Below are positions 31,601 through 39,812 of a stretch of 64,000 nucleotides of DNA, piece by piece. Location: positions 370,753-434,752 of the forward strand of contig NZ_AYZR01000008.1 in the NCBI RefSeq assembly GCF_001436555.1, written 5' to 3'. This stretch comes from Lentilactobacillus senioris DSM 24302 = JCM 17472. Its GTDB lineage: Bacteria > Bacillota > Bacilli > Lactobacillales > Lactobacillaceae. Below the pieces are notes generated by a model, which did no database searches, was not told the origin of the DNA, and was given only the letters and a program-made list of their open reading frames with translations. Positions within the stretch are counted from its first letter, which is position 1; each line of letters begins with the position of its first letter. The position numbers and the translations under genes are program-made.

Positions 31601-32318
31601 ACAGCCGGAAATAACGACTGATAACTTTGCGGGACCATTAGAGTTGTTACTAAAACTTTTAAAAAAAGAACGACTGATGATAACCGATGTGTCCTTAGTC
31701 GCAATCACGGACCAATATTTGTCATATTTAAAACGAGCTTCAGAAATCAATCTACCATTGGTAGGTGAATATTATATTTTGGCGACTACCTTGATGACGA
31801 TGAAGTCGCAAGCTCTATTACCGATTTTAGAAGTTGACGATGATGATCAAGAAGATGATGCTTCTATTTTGGTGGCTAGATTAAAGGAGTATGAACGGTA
31901 TCGACAAGTTACTAGTCAATTTAAGCAGTTAGAGCAAAATGGACAAGAGCACTATACTATTGCACCGTTGATGCCTCCCAAACTAAAACCACAATTAATT
32001 ATTCCGGCAATCACTAGTAAACAAGATTTAAAAACATCTTATGTTTATTTGCTTAACAAGAATAACCAAACTCATAAAGTTCCCAAAATTAGGAATACTT
32101 GGCGCTATTCTATTGATACTCAGACTGGATTAATCCGGAAAAAATTACTAACTGCTGGTTCCTTTTTGTTCCATAGCTTAATTGCAGATAATGATCGGCA
32201 AGAAATCGTTACTAATTTTTTAGCAGTATTAAATATGGCGAAAGATGGGGAACTATTAATTAATCAGCAAACTCAAGATGAATTAATAATTAAGAGGGGT
32301 GGTTCTCATGGTAACTAA
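31593..32318 (+). CDS. scpA: segregation and condensation protein A
   Basis: Kleisin subunit of the SMC-ScpAB condensin, 241 residues. The N-terminal SMC-binding motif FAGPLELLLKLLKKERLMI is at about 13-31; the middle is acidic and the C-terminus is a winged helix. GTG start inside the ribT end. It overlaps scpB by 11 bases. Confidence 0.96.
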   Translation: MNKQPEITTDNFAGPLELLLKLLKKERLMITDVSLVAITDQYLSYLKRASEINLPLVGEYYILATTLMTMKSQALLPILEVDDDDQEDDASILVARLKEYERYRQVTSQFKQLEQNGQEHYTIAPLMPPKLKPQLIIPAITSKQDLKTSYVYLLNKNNQTHKVPKIRNTWRYSIDTQTGLIRKKLLTAGSFLFHSLIADNDRQEIVTNFLAVLNMAKDGELLINQQTQDELIIKRGGSHGN

Positions 32319-32832
32319 CGAAGCTAAGATTACAGCTTTAATTTATGCTGCTGGTAGCAAGGGAATCACCTTAACCGAGCTGGCCAATCATGTGCAAATC
32401 AGCCCAGCTGCTTGCAGACAACTAGTTGAAAAATTAACAAGCCAGTATCACCAAGATACTCAAATGGGATTAGAGATTAGTGTGACGGATGAAACGTATC
32501 GCTTAGCAACTAAAGGTGATGTGGCGGAATTGGTTAATGATTATGTATGGCATGGACAACCTCAACGATTATCTACTGCTGCCATTGAGATTATTGCTAT
32601 TATTGCTTATAATCAACCAATTGCTAGAGTAGAAATTGATGCCATCCGTGGTGTTAATTCTAGTGCTACATTACACCGCCTACAAGAACTTAATCTAGTT
32701 GAAGTAGTCGGTGAGAAACAAGAAATTGGGCATCCAAAGTTATACGGGGTTAGCAACTACGGGTTAAAATATTTTGGATTGAATTCACCAAAAGATTTGC
32801 CTGAATTGCCAAAAGCCACACCAGAATTGTAA
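32308..32832 (+). CDS. scpB: segregation and condensation protein B
   Basis: Winged-helix partner of ScpA in the SMC complex, 174 residues. Characteristic segments are LSTAAIEIIAIIAYNQPIAR and EIDAIRGVNSSATLHRLQELNLV. The ATG at 32308 has GAGGGGTGG upstream within scpA. Followed 22 bases later by rluB. Confidence 0.96.
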   Translation: MVTNEAKITALIYAAGSKGITLTELANHVQISPAACRQLVEKLTSQYHQDTQMGLEISVTDETYRLATKGDVAELVNDYVWHGQPQRLSTAAIEIIAIIAYNQPIARVEIDAIRGVNSSATLHRLQELNLVEVVGEKQEIGHPKLYGVSNYGLKYFGLNSPKDLPELPKATPEL

Positions 32833-32854
32833 AAGAAAACAAGAGGAATTTTAT

Positions 32855-33580
32855 ATGAGTGAAAGGTTACAAAAAGTAATTGCCCAAGCGGGGATTGCTT
32901 CTAGAAGAAAAGCAGAAACACTAATTACTGCTGGCAGGGTTCAAGTTAACGGTGTAACCGTGACTGAATTAGGAACTAAGGTAGACTCTAAGGATACTGT
33001 AACGGTTAATGGGGTTCCTATTACTAAAGAACAATTGGTATATTATTTGTTCTACAAGCCTAGAGGAGTGGTGACCACTGTTTCGGATGATAAAAAACGT
33101 AAAACGGTGTTGGACTACTTTGAAGAGGTTCCAGAAAGAATTTATCCGGTTGGTCGATTAGATTATGATACCTCTGGGTTATTGTTGTTAACTAATGACG
33201 GTGAATTAGATAATCGTCTAACCCATCCGAAATATGAATTTGAAAAAAATTACGTTGCCAAGGTTAAAGGAATCATTAGCAATAACGATCTTAAGCAACT
33301 TAGATTAGGTGTAATGGTAGATGGTAAGAAGAGCGCTCCTGCCAAATCCAAATTAATTAGAACCGATAAAGAAAATAAAACTAGCATTGTAGGGCTTACG
33401 ATTCATGAAGGTCGAAATCATCAAGTTAAAAAAATGTTAGCGGCAGTTTCTCATCCGGTGATGAAATTAAGCCGAGAATCTTATGGATTCTTAGACTTAA
33501 AGGGCCTCAATCCTGGAGAATGGCGGCGCTTAAGGCCTCATGAGGTTGAAGAATTAAAGAAAGCCACCGGCTTAGCCTAA
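32855..33580 (+). CDS. rluB: 23S rRNA pseudouridine synthase (RluB family)
   Basis: RsuA/RluB-type pseudouridine synthase, 241 residues. The N-terminal S4 domain (RLQKVIAQAGIASRRKAETLI) is followed by the catalytic domain with GRLDYDTSGLLLLTNDG, where the Asp is catalytic, and LTIHEGRNHQVKKML. ATG with AAGAGGA upstream. Last gene of the xerD-scpAB run. Confidence 0.95.
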   Translation: MSERLQKVIAQAGIASRRKAETLITAGRVQVNGVTVTELGTKVDSKDTVTVNGVPITKEQLVYYLFYKPRGVVTTVSDDKKRKTVLDYFEEVPERIYPVGRLDYDTSGLLLLTNDGELDNRLTHPKYEFEKNYVAKVKGIISNNDLKQLRLGVMVDGKKSAPAKSKLIRTDKENKTSIVGLTIHEGRNHQVKKMLAAVSHPVMKLSRESYGFLDLKGLNPGEWRRLRPHEVEELKKATGLA

Positions 33581-33584
33581 GTTA

Positions 33585-33612
33585 TTGACAAAGACAAATT
33601 TTTTGTTATATT
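33585..33612 (+). promoter_or_regulatory. ribU promoter
   Basis: TTGACA (33585-33590), 16-base spacer, extended -10 TGTTATATT with TATATT at 33607-33612. It begins five bases after the rluB stop and drives the FMN riboswitch transcript. Confidence 0.82.
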
Positions 33613-33637
33613 TAAGTAAGTAAAATAATTCTGGTTT

Positions 33638-33752
33638 ATCTTCAGGGCAGGGTGCAATTCCCGACCGGCGGTATAGTCCGCGACCTACCTTTTGGTAGTT
33701 GATTTGGTGTAATTCCAAAACCGACAGTAAAGTCTGGTATAAAGAAGGTTAA
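33638..33752 (+). promoter_or_regulatory. FMN riboswitch (RFN element)
   Basis: The RFN core is unmistakable: ATCTTCAGGGCAGGGTG, TTCCCGACCGGCGGT, AGTCCGCGAC, a variable hairpin, GGTGTAATTCC, ACCGACAGTAAAGTCTGG and a closing AGAAGGT. It binds FMN and controls the downstream terminator, so ribU is expressed when FMN is scarce. Confidence 0.97.
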
Positions 33753-33764
33753 ATGTAATTGACC

Positions 33765-33803
33765 AAAGCCGCCCGGAGTCCGTCTCGGGTGGCTTTCTTT
33801 TTT
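33765..33803 (+). terminator. FMN-regulated terminator
   Basis: AAAGCCGCCCG (33765-33775) pairs with CGGGTGGCTTT (33786-33796), followed by a T-run. It is the expression platform of the riboswitch. Confidence 0.92.
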
Positions 33804-33837
33804 GAAGATAGCCAATGTTTAGAGGAGACATTGTGCA

Positions 33838-34431
33838 ATGGAAAGACATACCAAAGGATTAAAGAATGGTTTTGTAACCGCTGACATAGTTAGGTTAGCT
33901 GTTTTAGCGGGGAGTTCGTACGTATTGATGTTTTTTGCTTTTCCGGTGATTCCGTTAGTATCGTATATGAAAATTGATTTTAGCGACATGCCGGTTTTGA
34001 TCGCCACCGTTATTACTGGACCCCTGGGAGGCATAATTGTAGCGGGAGTTAAATCCCTTCTGTATTGGATTACTACCGGAGCTTCTATTCCCAATTTAAT
34101 TGGAGTTGGATCCTCGTTTGTTTCATCAATAGTAATTGTTGAAGCATTTTATTACTCCGAAAAGTATTTGCATAAGTTCAATCGACCAGCTAGAATTACA
34201 CTAACCATTTTAAATATGGCAGTAGCTCTGGCAGTAGTGATGGGAATCTTGAACTGGTTGGTAGTAACGCCGCTATATATGAACCTATTAGGTTTAAAAC
34301 TATCGATTCCCGTTACCCAGTTAGTTTTAGTAGCCGTGATTCCGTTTAACTTAATTAAGGGAATTTTAGTAGGGTTAGTATTTATTTTTGTTCGGCAACG
34401 AGTACTACCTAGGCTTAAAATAAAAGAATAA
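33838..34431 (+). CDS. ribU: riboflavin ECF transporter S component
   Basis: Membrane substrate-binding subunit of an energy-coupling-factor riboflavin importer, 197 residues with five or six helices. The family segment MKIDFSDMPVLIA is near residue 44 and GPLGGIIVAGVKSLLYW near 61-77. The ATG follows AGAGGAG. It is a single gene behind the FMN riboswitch; the shared EcfA/EcfT module is not in this window. The riboswitch strongly supports riboflavin as substrate. Confidence 0.96.
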   Translation: MERHTKGLKNGFVTADIVRLAVLAGSSYVLMFFAFPVIPLVSYMKIDFSDMPVLIATVITGPLGGIIVAGVKSLLYWITTGASIPNLIGVGSSFVSSIVIVEAFYYSEKYLHKFNRPARITLTILNMAVALAVVMGILNWLVVTPLYMNLLGLKLSIPVTQLVLVAVIPFNLIKGILVGLVFIFVRQRVLPRLKIKE

Positions 34432-34440
34432 TAGTAAATG

Positions 34441-34468
34441 ATCTGATACTGCGGTATCAGATTTTTTT
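34441..34468 (+). terminator. terminator after ribU
   Basis: ATCTGATAC (34441-34449) and GTATCAGAT (34454-34462) with a four-base loop and a T-run. Confidence 0.9.
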
Positions 34469-34481
34469 GGAGGAATGAAAT

Positions 34482-35459
34482 GTGGCACCAGATCTGATTT
34501 TGTTGTTTACTAATACAACTGAATATAGGCGTCCCAAAGTATTTGAAAATATTTTAAATGGCAAGAAAACCGTTTCTAATTTATTTTGGGGATTAGAGTA
34601 TGGTCTATTACCAGAACTGGGAATGCTACACGGTAAAAATATTCAAATTAAACCAGAGGACATAGGTAACTTAATTGAAAATAAATTGGTGGTTACTGAT
34701 GAATCTGGAGCAATTAAATTAACTGAGCTAGGGGATCAAAAGCAACGTCAATTAAGTCGGTTATTACCGCCACTATTGGGAGATGTTACTAAATCTTTAA
34801 GGGTGAACCAGTTTAAGGACCGTTTTTTATTAGCTAGTCAGGTTACTTCAGAGTATAGTTATCAAAATACCAAATACTATCCATTGAGTATTCAATTGTT
34901 CGATTCTTTTGTCGTCAAACGTTGGTTTCAGGTTAACAAAGCTCAGTTGCCTACTGCGTTATTAACGCCTTTGACTCAGTACCTCACTGATTTAAAACCT
35001 CAATTAGCGGATATTTTTGCTAGGGAGCTAGTTGGACATGAGAACGGGGGACAAACTTATCAGCAGCTAGCCTTGGAATTACAAGTGACTCCAGAAATCG
35101 TGGAGTTAATTAGTTTACATTTATATACTAACTTTGCTGATTATTTGATGAACCATTCTCAAAATACACTGCAACCATTAGTTACTGATTTATGGGGTGA
35201 TAACTGGACTACCAGTTCTAAGCAAACCTACCAGTTATTTATTAATCATCATGCATCTATTGAACAAATTGCTAAGCAAAGACAAATCAGACCTTCTACG
35301 GTTAGAGAACACTTATTAGAGGCTGCAATTTGGTTACCAGTTGCTAATTTTCCGTATGCTAATATTTTAACCAACCAAAATTCAACGACTAATAATAAAG
35401 AAATTGAGTTTTTTAAATTTAGATTGAAACAAATTTATAGGAGTAAGGTAAATGAATGA
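34482..35459 (+). CDS. YpbB-like helix-turn-helix protein
   Basis: Protein of 325 residues resembling Bacillus YpbB, a protein of unknown function encoded with recQ. The C-terminal part (about 255-305) contains a helix-turn-helix segment ASIEQIAKQRQIRPSTVREHLLEAAIW, similar to the domain that in some RecQ proteins follows the helicase. GTG start with GGAGGA at 34469-34474. It overlaps recQ by eight bases, so it probably acts with RecQ; that is inference from linkage. Confidence 0.78.
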   Translation: MAPDLILLFTNTTEYRRPKVFENILNGKKTVSNLFWGLEYGLLPELGMLHGKNIQIKPEDIGNLIENKLVVTDESGAIKLTELGDQKQRQLSRLLPPLLGDVTKSLRVNQFKDRFLLASQVTSEYSYQNTKYYPLSIQLFDSFVVKRWFQVNKAQLPTALLTPLTQYLTDLKPQLADIFARELVGHENGGQTYQQLALELQVTPEIVELISLHLYTNFADYLMNHSQNTLQPLVTDLWGDNWTTSSKQTYQLFINHHASIEQIAKQRQIRPSTVREHLLEAAIWLPVANFPYANILTNQNSTTNNKEIEFFKFRLKQIYRSKVNE

Positions 35460-36900
35460 TAATGAACGCCTTTCATTTTTACAAAACCATTTTGGCTTCG
35501 AAAATTTTCGCCCTGGACAGTTAGAAGTAATCAAAAATTTGCAAGATCATCAAAACACCTTAGCAATTTTACCCACGGGAAGCGGTAAAACATTACTGTA
35601 TCAATATTATGGTTTATGGAGTAATAAAGCGGTGGTAGTAATTTCACCACTACTTTCATTAATGCAAGACCAGGTTAGTCGGTTACAATACTTAGGATCA
35701 AAACGGGTAGTAGCAATTACATCTCAACTAACGTTTGGCGAGCGTCAATATGTGTTAGGGCACATTAAACATTATCAATATATTTATGTATCTCCAGAAA
35801 TGTTAGATCAAGAGCCGGTATGGCTAGCTTTACAACAATTGAATTTAGGATTAGTAGTGGTAGATGAAGCGCATTGTCTTTCAGAATGGGGACCTGATTT
35901 TAGGCCTGATTATCTATCCATTAAAGACAACTTGGCTTTCTTAGGAAACCCACTAGTGTTGATGTTGTCTGCTACCGCCGACGAAACTACTCGGGCAGAT
36001 ATAATTGCTAAGTTAGGACTACAAAGTTCTCAAGTTAGTCAAGTGATTAAATCGGTTGATCGCCCTAATATTTATTTAACGGTTCAGCAGCTAGAAAATG
36101 AAACTGACAAAAACTATCAATTGGTAGAACTGGTTCAAAAGTTAAATGGAACTGGTGTTATTTATTTTAGCAGTAAGAAAAAAGTTAATGAAATCAGTCA
36201 ACTATTGACGATGAAAACCGACAAGAAAGTGATGCCCTATCATGGAGATTTAGACCCCTCCCAACGAGAAATGATCCAACAGCAATTTATGAACAACCAA
36301 ATCGATGTGATTTGTGCAACTAGTGCTTTTGGAATGGGGATTGATAAAAATGATATTCGCTACGTAATTCACTATCATATTCCGGGAAGTTTGCAAGCAT
36401 ACGTCCAAGAAATTGGTAGAGCTGGTCGGGATGGAGATGATAGCATTGCTATCTTGCTATATACTACTGGCGATGAATACATTTCACGGGCTTTAAATGA
36501 TGGAGCCTATGTTGCTGACGAATTAGTCGATTATTATTGGCGTAACTCCAACCCTGATTTGGAAGGTCAAGACGTTAGGCTCTTGAACTACTATTTCACC
36601 CATGGATATACCAGCGATCAAGTTAAGCAAATTTTTGTGCAACAGCAAAGTAAACGCGAACATAATCTGCAAAAAATGATTGCTTATGTAAAGTGTGAAT
36701 CATGTTTGAGAAATTTTATTAAAAATGAATTTGGGGAAGACACATCCGTTAGCCAACATCATTTTTGTTGCGATCGAGATGGCCAGTTTATGGGGGATTG
36801 GTCACAATTTAATGCCGAATATTTAACCAATACCACAATGAATATAGATACTCAAAATTGGCAAGAAGTGTTAAAACACCTATTTTTAGCGAAAAATTAA
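35452..36900 (+). CDS. recQ: ATP-dependent DNA helicase RecQ
   Basis: 3'-5' superfamily 2 helicase, 482 residues. Motif I LPTGSGKTLLYQ is near residue 41, motif II VVDEAHCLSEWG near 139, motif III LSATAD, and motif VI QEIGRAGRDGD. The zinc cysteines of the RQC region are seen in VKCESCLRNF and HHFCCDRDG. No HRDC domain; short RecQ of this kind is usual in Bacilli. Coupled to the upstream ypbB-like gene. Confidence 0.94.
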   Translation: MNDNERLSFLQNHFGFENFRPGQLEVIKNLQDHQNTLAILPTGSGKTLLYQYYGLWSNKAVVVISPLLSLMQDQVSRLQYLGSKRVVAITSQLTFGERQYVLGHIKHYQYIYVSPEMLDQEPVWLALQQLNLGLVVVDEAHCLSEWGPDFRPDYLSIKDNLAFLGNPLVLMLSATADETTRADIIAKLGLQSSQVSQVIKSVDRPNIYLTVQQLENETDKNYQLVELVQKLNGTGVIYFSSKKKVNEISQLLTMKTDKKVMPYHGDLDPSQREMIQQQFMNNQIDVICATSAFGMGIDKNDIRYVIHYHIPGSLQAYVQEIGRAGRDGDDSIAILLYTTGDEYISRALNDGAYVADELVDYYWRNSNPDLEGQDVRLLNYYFTHGYTSDQVKQIFVQQQSKREHNLQKMIAYVKCESCLRNFIKNEFGEDTSVSQHHFCCDRDGQFMGDWSQFNAEYLTNTTMNIDTQNWQEVLKHLFLAKN

Positions 36901-36974
36901 AACACTTACTCTCTTAAAAATGATAAACTTAGATACGATTATGTAATCTCAGAATTGTTAGGAGGTTTCAGACA

Positions 36975-37748
36975 GTGAATTCAGATAATCAAAAAAAAGA
37001 CGATCAGCCTTGGAATCAGACTTTTAACGAGGGTCGCGATGAGAACGGTAATCTTTCCCGGATGCAAATGCGTAAGGAAAACAAAAGCCATAATTTATTA
37101 ACCGTTGGCTTAATTGTGATTATTGGGTTAATTGCATTAGCTTCCATTGTTTATGGTTTATCTCGTCAAACTGCTTTAGGCCAAAATGAATCTAAAGCCA
37201 GTTCATCCGTCCAATCTAGTAGTGTTGTTAGTTCAAAAAAAAAATCGAGCAGTTCCAAAGCTAGTAGCGTAAAAAAGAAGAAAAAAGCAGCTCAAAGCGC
37301 TTCTAGTTCTAATGCTAGTGACGCTACCGCTACGGATACTAATGACTACCAATCAAATAGTAGTCAAAGTAGTGATAATGAAAGTACTGACTCCAGTCAA
37401 AATACTGGAAGTAGTTACGATGGCTATACTGAGGGTTCTGGTACTGCGGATAGTAGTACAAGTTCAGCTACTACTTCGACTGACCAATACACTACCAAGG
37501 ACAGTAGCTCTGCCACTAGCACTAATAATTCGGCCGCAAGTAACAGTTCATCAACTAGTAGTAATAATCATTCTAGTGATACTGGAACAGCAGGCAGCAA
37601 TGGCGGCCAATATGCAACAGTTCAAAAAGGGCAAGGCTTGTATCGTGTAGCTGTTAATAACGGGTTAACCACGTCAGAGTTAATGGCTTTAAATGGACTT
37701 TCTTCTTCATCGGAAATTCATCCCGGACAAAAATTACGAGTTAAATAG
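36975..37748 (+). CDS. membrane-anchored LysM protein with serine-rich linker
   Basis: Protein of 257 residues. A charged cytoplasmic head (1-40) is followed by one membrane helix (about 41-63), a very long Ser/Thr/Asn-rich extracellular linker (about 70-205) and a C-terminal LysM domain (about 210-257: ATVQKGQGLYRVAVNNGL to GQKLRV). The LysM domain should bind peptidoglycan. The order recQ-LysM-cmk matches B. subtilis ypbC-ypbE-cmk. Start with TAGGAGG upstream. The linker is low-complexity and likely to vary between strains. Confidence 0.88.
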   Translation: MNSDNQKKDDQPWNQTFNEGRDENGNLSRMQMRKENKSHNLLTVGLIVIIGLIALASIVYGLSRQTALGQNESKASSSVQSSSVVSSKKKSSSSKASSVKKKKKAAQSASSSNASDATATDTNDYQSNSSQSSDNESTDSSQNTGSSYDGYTEGSGTADSSTSSATTSTDQYTTKDSSSATSTNNSAASNSSSTSSNNHSSDTGTAGSNGGQYATVQKGQGLYRVAVNNGLTTSELMALNGLSSSSEIHPGQKLRVK

Positions 37749-37768
37749 CAAATAAGGTAGGATTAATA

Positions 37769-38446
37769 ATGCACAAAAACGGTTTACAAGTGGCCATTGA
37801 TGGACCAGCATCTGCCGGTAAAAGTACGGTCGCTAAATTAGTAGCTTCACGGTTTAATTATATTTATTGTGATACAGGAGCGATGTATCGAGCAATTACT
37901 TACAAGGTTCTCAAAAACGGAATTGCTTTAGATGACATCGAAGCCATCACTAAAATTGTTGACTCATCTCAAATTACGTTTGAACCAACGGCTCACGGAC
38001 AAAAAGTTTTTATTGATGGTGAAGAAATTACAGAAGCCATTCGCCAAGAAGACGTCACTAACTCTGTTTCAGCAGTTTCTGCAATTCAATCAGTGAGAAC
38101 TAAACTAAGTGCCGATCAAAAGCAATTAGCCGCTAATGGTGGGATTGTTATGGATGGTCGCGATATTGGTTCAACCGTTTTACCCAATGCTGAAGTTAAG
38201 ATCTTTTTGATCGCTAGTGTTGACGAACGGGCTGATAGAAGGTATAAAGAAAACGTCAGAAAAGGAATTAACACTTCTTTAGAGGTTTTGAAGCAAGAAA
38301 TCAGGGATCGTGATTATAAAGATTCTCACCGTGAAATCTCGCCATTAACTAAAGCTGACGATGCTATTGAGGTAGATACAACTTCAATGGCAATTCCTGA
38401 AGTGGTTGAAACCATTTCTAAGATAATTTTAAAAAATATTAATTAA
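37769..38446 (+). CDS. cmk: cytidylate kinase
   Basis: Phosphorylates CMP and dCMP with ATP, 225 residues. P-loop IDGPASAGKSTVAK starts at residue 8; YCDTGAMYRAITYKVLKNG and VMDGRDIGSTVLPNA are the family segments. It precedes rpsA, the usual bacterial order. The ATG lies about ten bases after AAGGTAGG. Confidence 0.97.
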   Translation: MHKNGLQVAIDGPASAGKSTVAKLVASRFNYIYCDTGAMYRAITYKVLKNGIALDDIEAITKIVDSSQITFEPTAHGQKVFIDGEEITEAIRQEDVTNSVSAVSAIQSVRTKLSADQKQLAANGGIVMDGRDIGSTVLPNAEVKIFLIASVDERADRRYKENVRKGINTSLEVLKQEIRDRDYKDSHREISPLTKADDAIEVDTTSMAIPEVVETISKIILKNIN

Positions 38447-38451
38447 TAATT

Positions 38452-38481
38452 AAGCAATTGACTGGCATTAAATTGCTTTTT
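38452..38481 (+). terminator. weak terminator after cmk
   Basis: AAGCAATT (38452-38459) pairs with AATTGCTT (38471-38478), followed by a short T-run. The left arm overlaps the -35 of the rpsA promoter. Confidence 0.65.
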
Positions 38482-38486
38482 ACGAT
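38458..38486 (+). promoter_or_regulatory. rpsA promoter
   Basis: TTGACT (38458-38463), 17-base spacer, TACGAT (38481-38486). It overlaps the cmk terminator hairpin. Confidence 0.7.
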
Positions 38487-38525
38487 AAAATCAACTGTAG
38501 AGTTGTTTCAAGGAGGAAATGTCGC

Positions 38526-39743
38526 ATGAATGATAGTAACGAAAATAAAGACTTACTTGACGCTTTAAATAGCGTTAGTGAGGTTAATATTGGTGATGTA
38601 GTTAGTGGTGAAGTTTTAGCCATTGATGACGATAAGCAATTGATTGTTGGGATTGAAGGTACTGGTGTTGAAGGGGTTGTTCCTCAACGAGAGTTATCTG
38701 CAAACCAATCAGTTGACGATTTTAAACCAGGCGACACTTTGGATCTTGTAGTTACCTCAAAGATCGGAAACGATAAAGAAGGTGGCAGTTATCTATTGTC
38801 ATCACGTCGTTTAGAAGCACGTAAAGTTTGGACTGAATTAGCCCAAAAAGCTGAAAATGAAGAAACTATTAAAGCCCCAGTTACCCAAGTTGTTAAGGGT
38901 GGGTTAGTTGTTGATGCTGGTGTTCGTGGTTTTATCCCAGCCTCAATGATTTCAGATCGTTTTGTTGAAGACTTGAACCAATTTAAGGGTCAAGATCTTG
39001 AATTGAAGATTGTGGAAATCGATCCAGCTTCTAACCGTTTGATCCTTTCTCACAAAGCTATTGTGCAAAAGGAAAAGGCTGAAAACCGAGCTAAATTGAT
39101 GGATACTATCAAAGAAGGCGACGTTATGGAAGGTACTGTTGCTCGTTTAACTAACTTCGGTGCCTTTGTAGACCTTGGCGGAGTGGACGGATTAGTTCAC
39201 GTTTCTGAAATTTCTTACGAACGAGTTGCTAAGCCTTCTGATGTTCTTAAAGTTGGCGAAAAAGTAACTGTTAAGGTATTGGCTGTTGACTTTGATCGTG
39301 ATCGGATTTCACTTTCAATTAAGCAAACATTGCCACAACCATGGGATGGAATTGAAGACAAGGCTCCAGAAGGTAGTATTCTTGAAGGTACCGTTAAGCG
39401 TTTAGCTGACTTCGGTGCATTCGTTGAAGTATTCTCTGGTGTTGAAGGCTTGGTTCACATTTCTCAAATTTCTTACGAACACGTTGATACTCCTGCTGAT
39501 AAATTATCAGTTGGCGACAAAGTGCAAGTTAAGGTATTAAGCGTTGATCCAGAACGTCGTCGTTTGGCACTTTCAATCAAAGCTTTATTACCAGAACCAG
39601 AAAACAATAATAAACCAGCTGCTAAAAAGCATTCTTCAGCTCATGTAGCTGATAACTCAACTCAAAACGCTCCTGAAGAAGAAACTGGTTTCACTTTAGG
39701 CGATATTATTGGCAAAGATTTGAGTAGTTCTGACCAAGACTAA
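38526..39743 (+). CDS. rpsA: 30S ribosomal protein S1 homolog (four S1 domains)
   Basis: RNA-binding protein of 405 residues with four S1 domains at about 18-90, 105-172, 190-260 and 276-347; the third and fourth contain TNFGAFVDLGGVDGLVH and ADFGAFVEVFSGVEGLVH. Firmicute S1 homologs are shorter than the six-domain proteobacterial S1, and their ribosome role is less strict. The C-terminal 55 residues are polar. Strong AAGGAGG site upstream. Confidence 0.95.
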   Translation: MNDSNENKDLLDALNSVSEVNIGDVVSGEVLAIDDDKQLIVGIEGTGVEGVVPQRELSANQSVDDFKPGDTLDLVVTSKIGNDKEGGSYLLSSRRLEARKVWTELAQKAENEETIKAPVTQVVKGGLVVDAGVRGFIPASMISDRFVEDLNQFKGQDLELKIVEIDPASNRLILSHKAIVQKEKAENRAKLMDTIKEGDVMEGTVARLTNFGAFVDLGGVDGLVHVSEISYERVAKPSDVLKVGEKVTVKVLAVDFDRDRISLSIKQTLPQPWDGIEDKAPEGSILEGTVKRLADFGAFVEVFSGVEGLVHISQISYEHVDTPADKLSVGDKVQVKVLSVDPERRRLALSIKALLPEPENNNKPAAKKHSSAHVADNSTQNAPEEETGFTLGDIIGKDLSSSDQD

Positions 39744-39754
39744 TCAAACAAGCG

Positions 39755-39788
39755 AAAAGATTATCCTTGTTGAAGGATAATCTTTTTT
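39755..39788 (+). terminator. terminator after rpsA
   Basis: AAAAGATTATCCTT (39755-39768) and AAGGATAATCTTTT (39773-39786) with a four-base loop, running into T. Confidence 0.9.
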
Positions 39789-39812
39789 ATTCTAAAAAGG
39801 GAAGTGAATTAA

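Noticed and set aside
37197-37600. Repetitive AGT/TCA-rich DNA that could be a microsatellite or repeat array
   Set aside because: It is the coding sequence of the serine-rich linker; the units are irregular and it is not a CRISPR or a tandem array.
37312-37650. 112-codon open frame inside the LysM gene
   Set aside because: It is a shadow frame created by the serine-rich linker: composition is low-complexity Val/Leu/Ile, with no ribosome-binding site.
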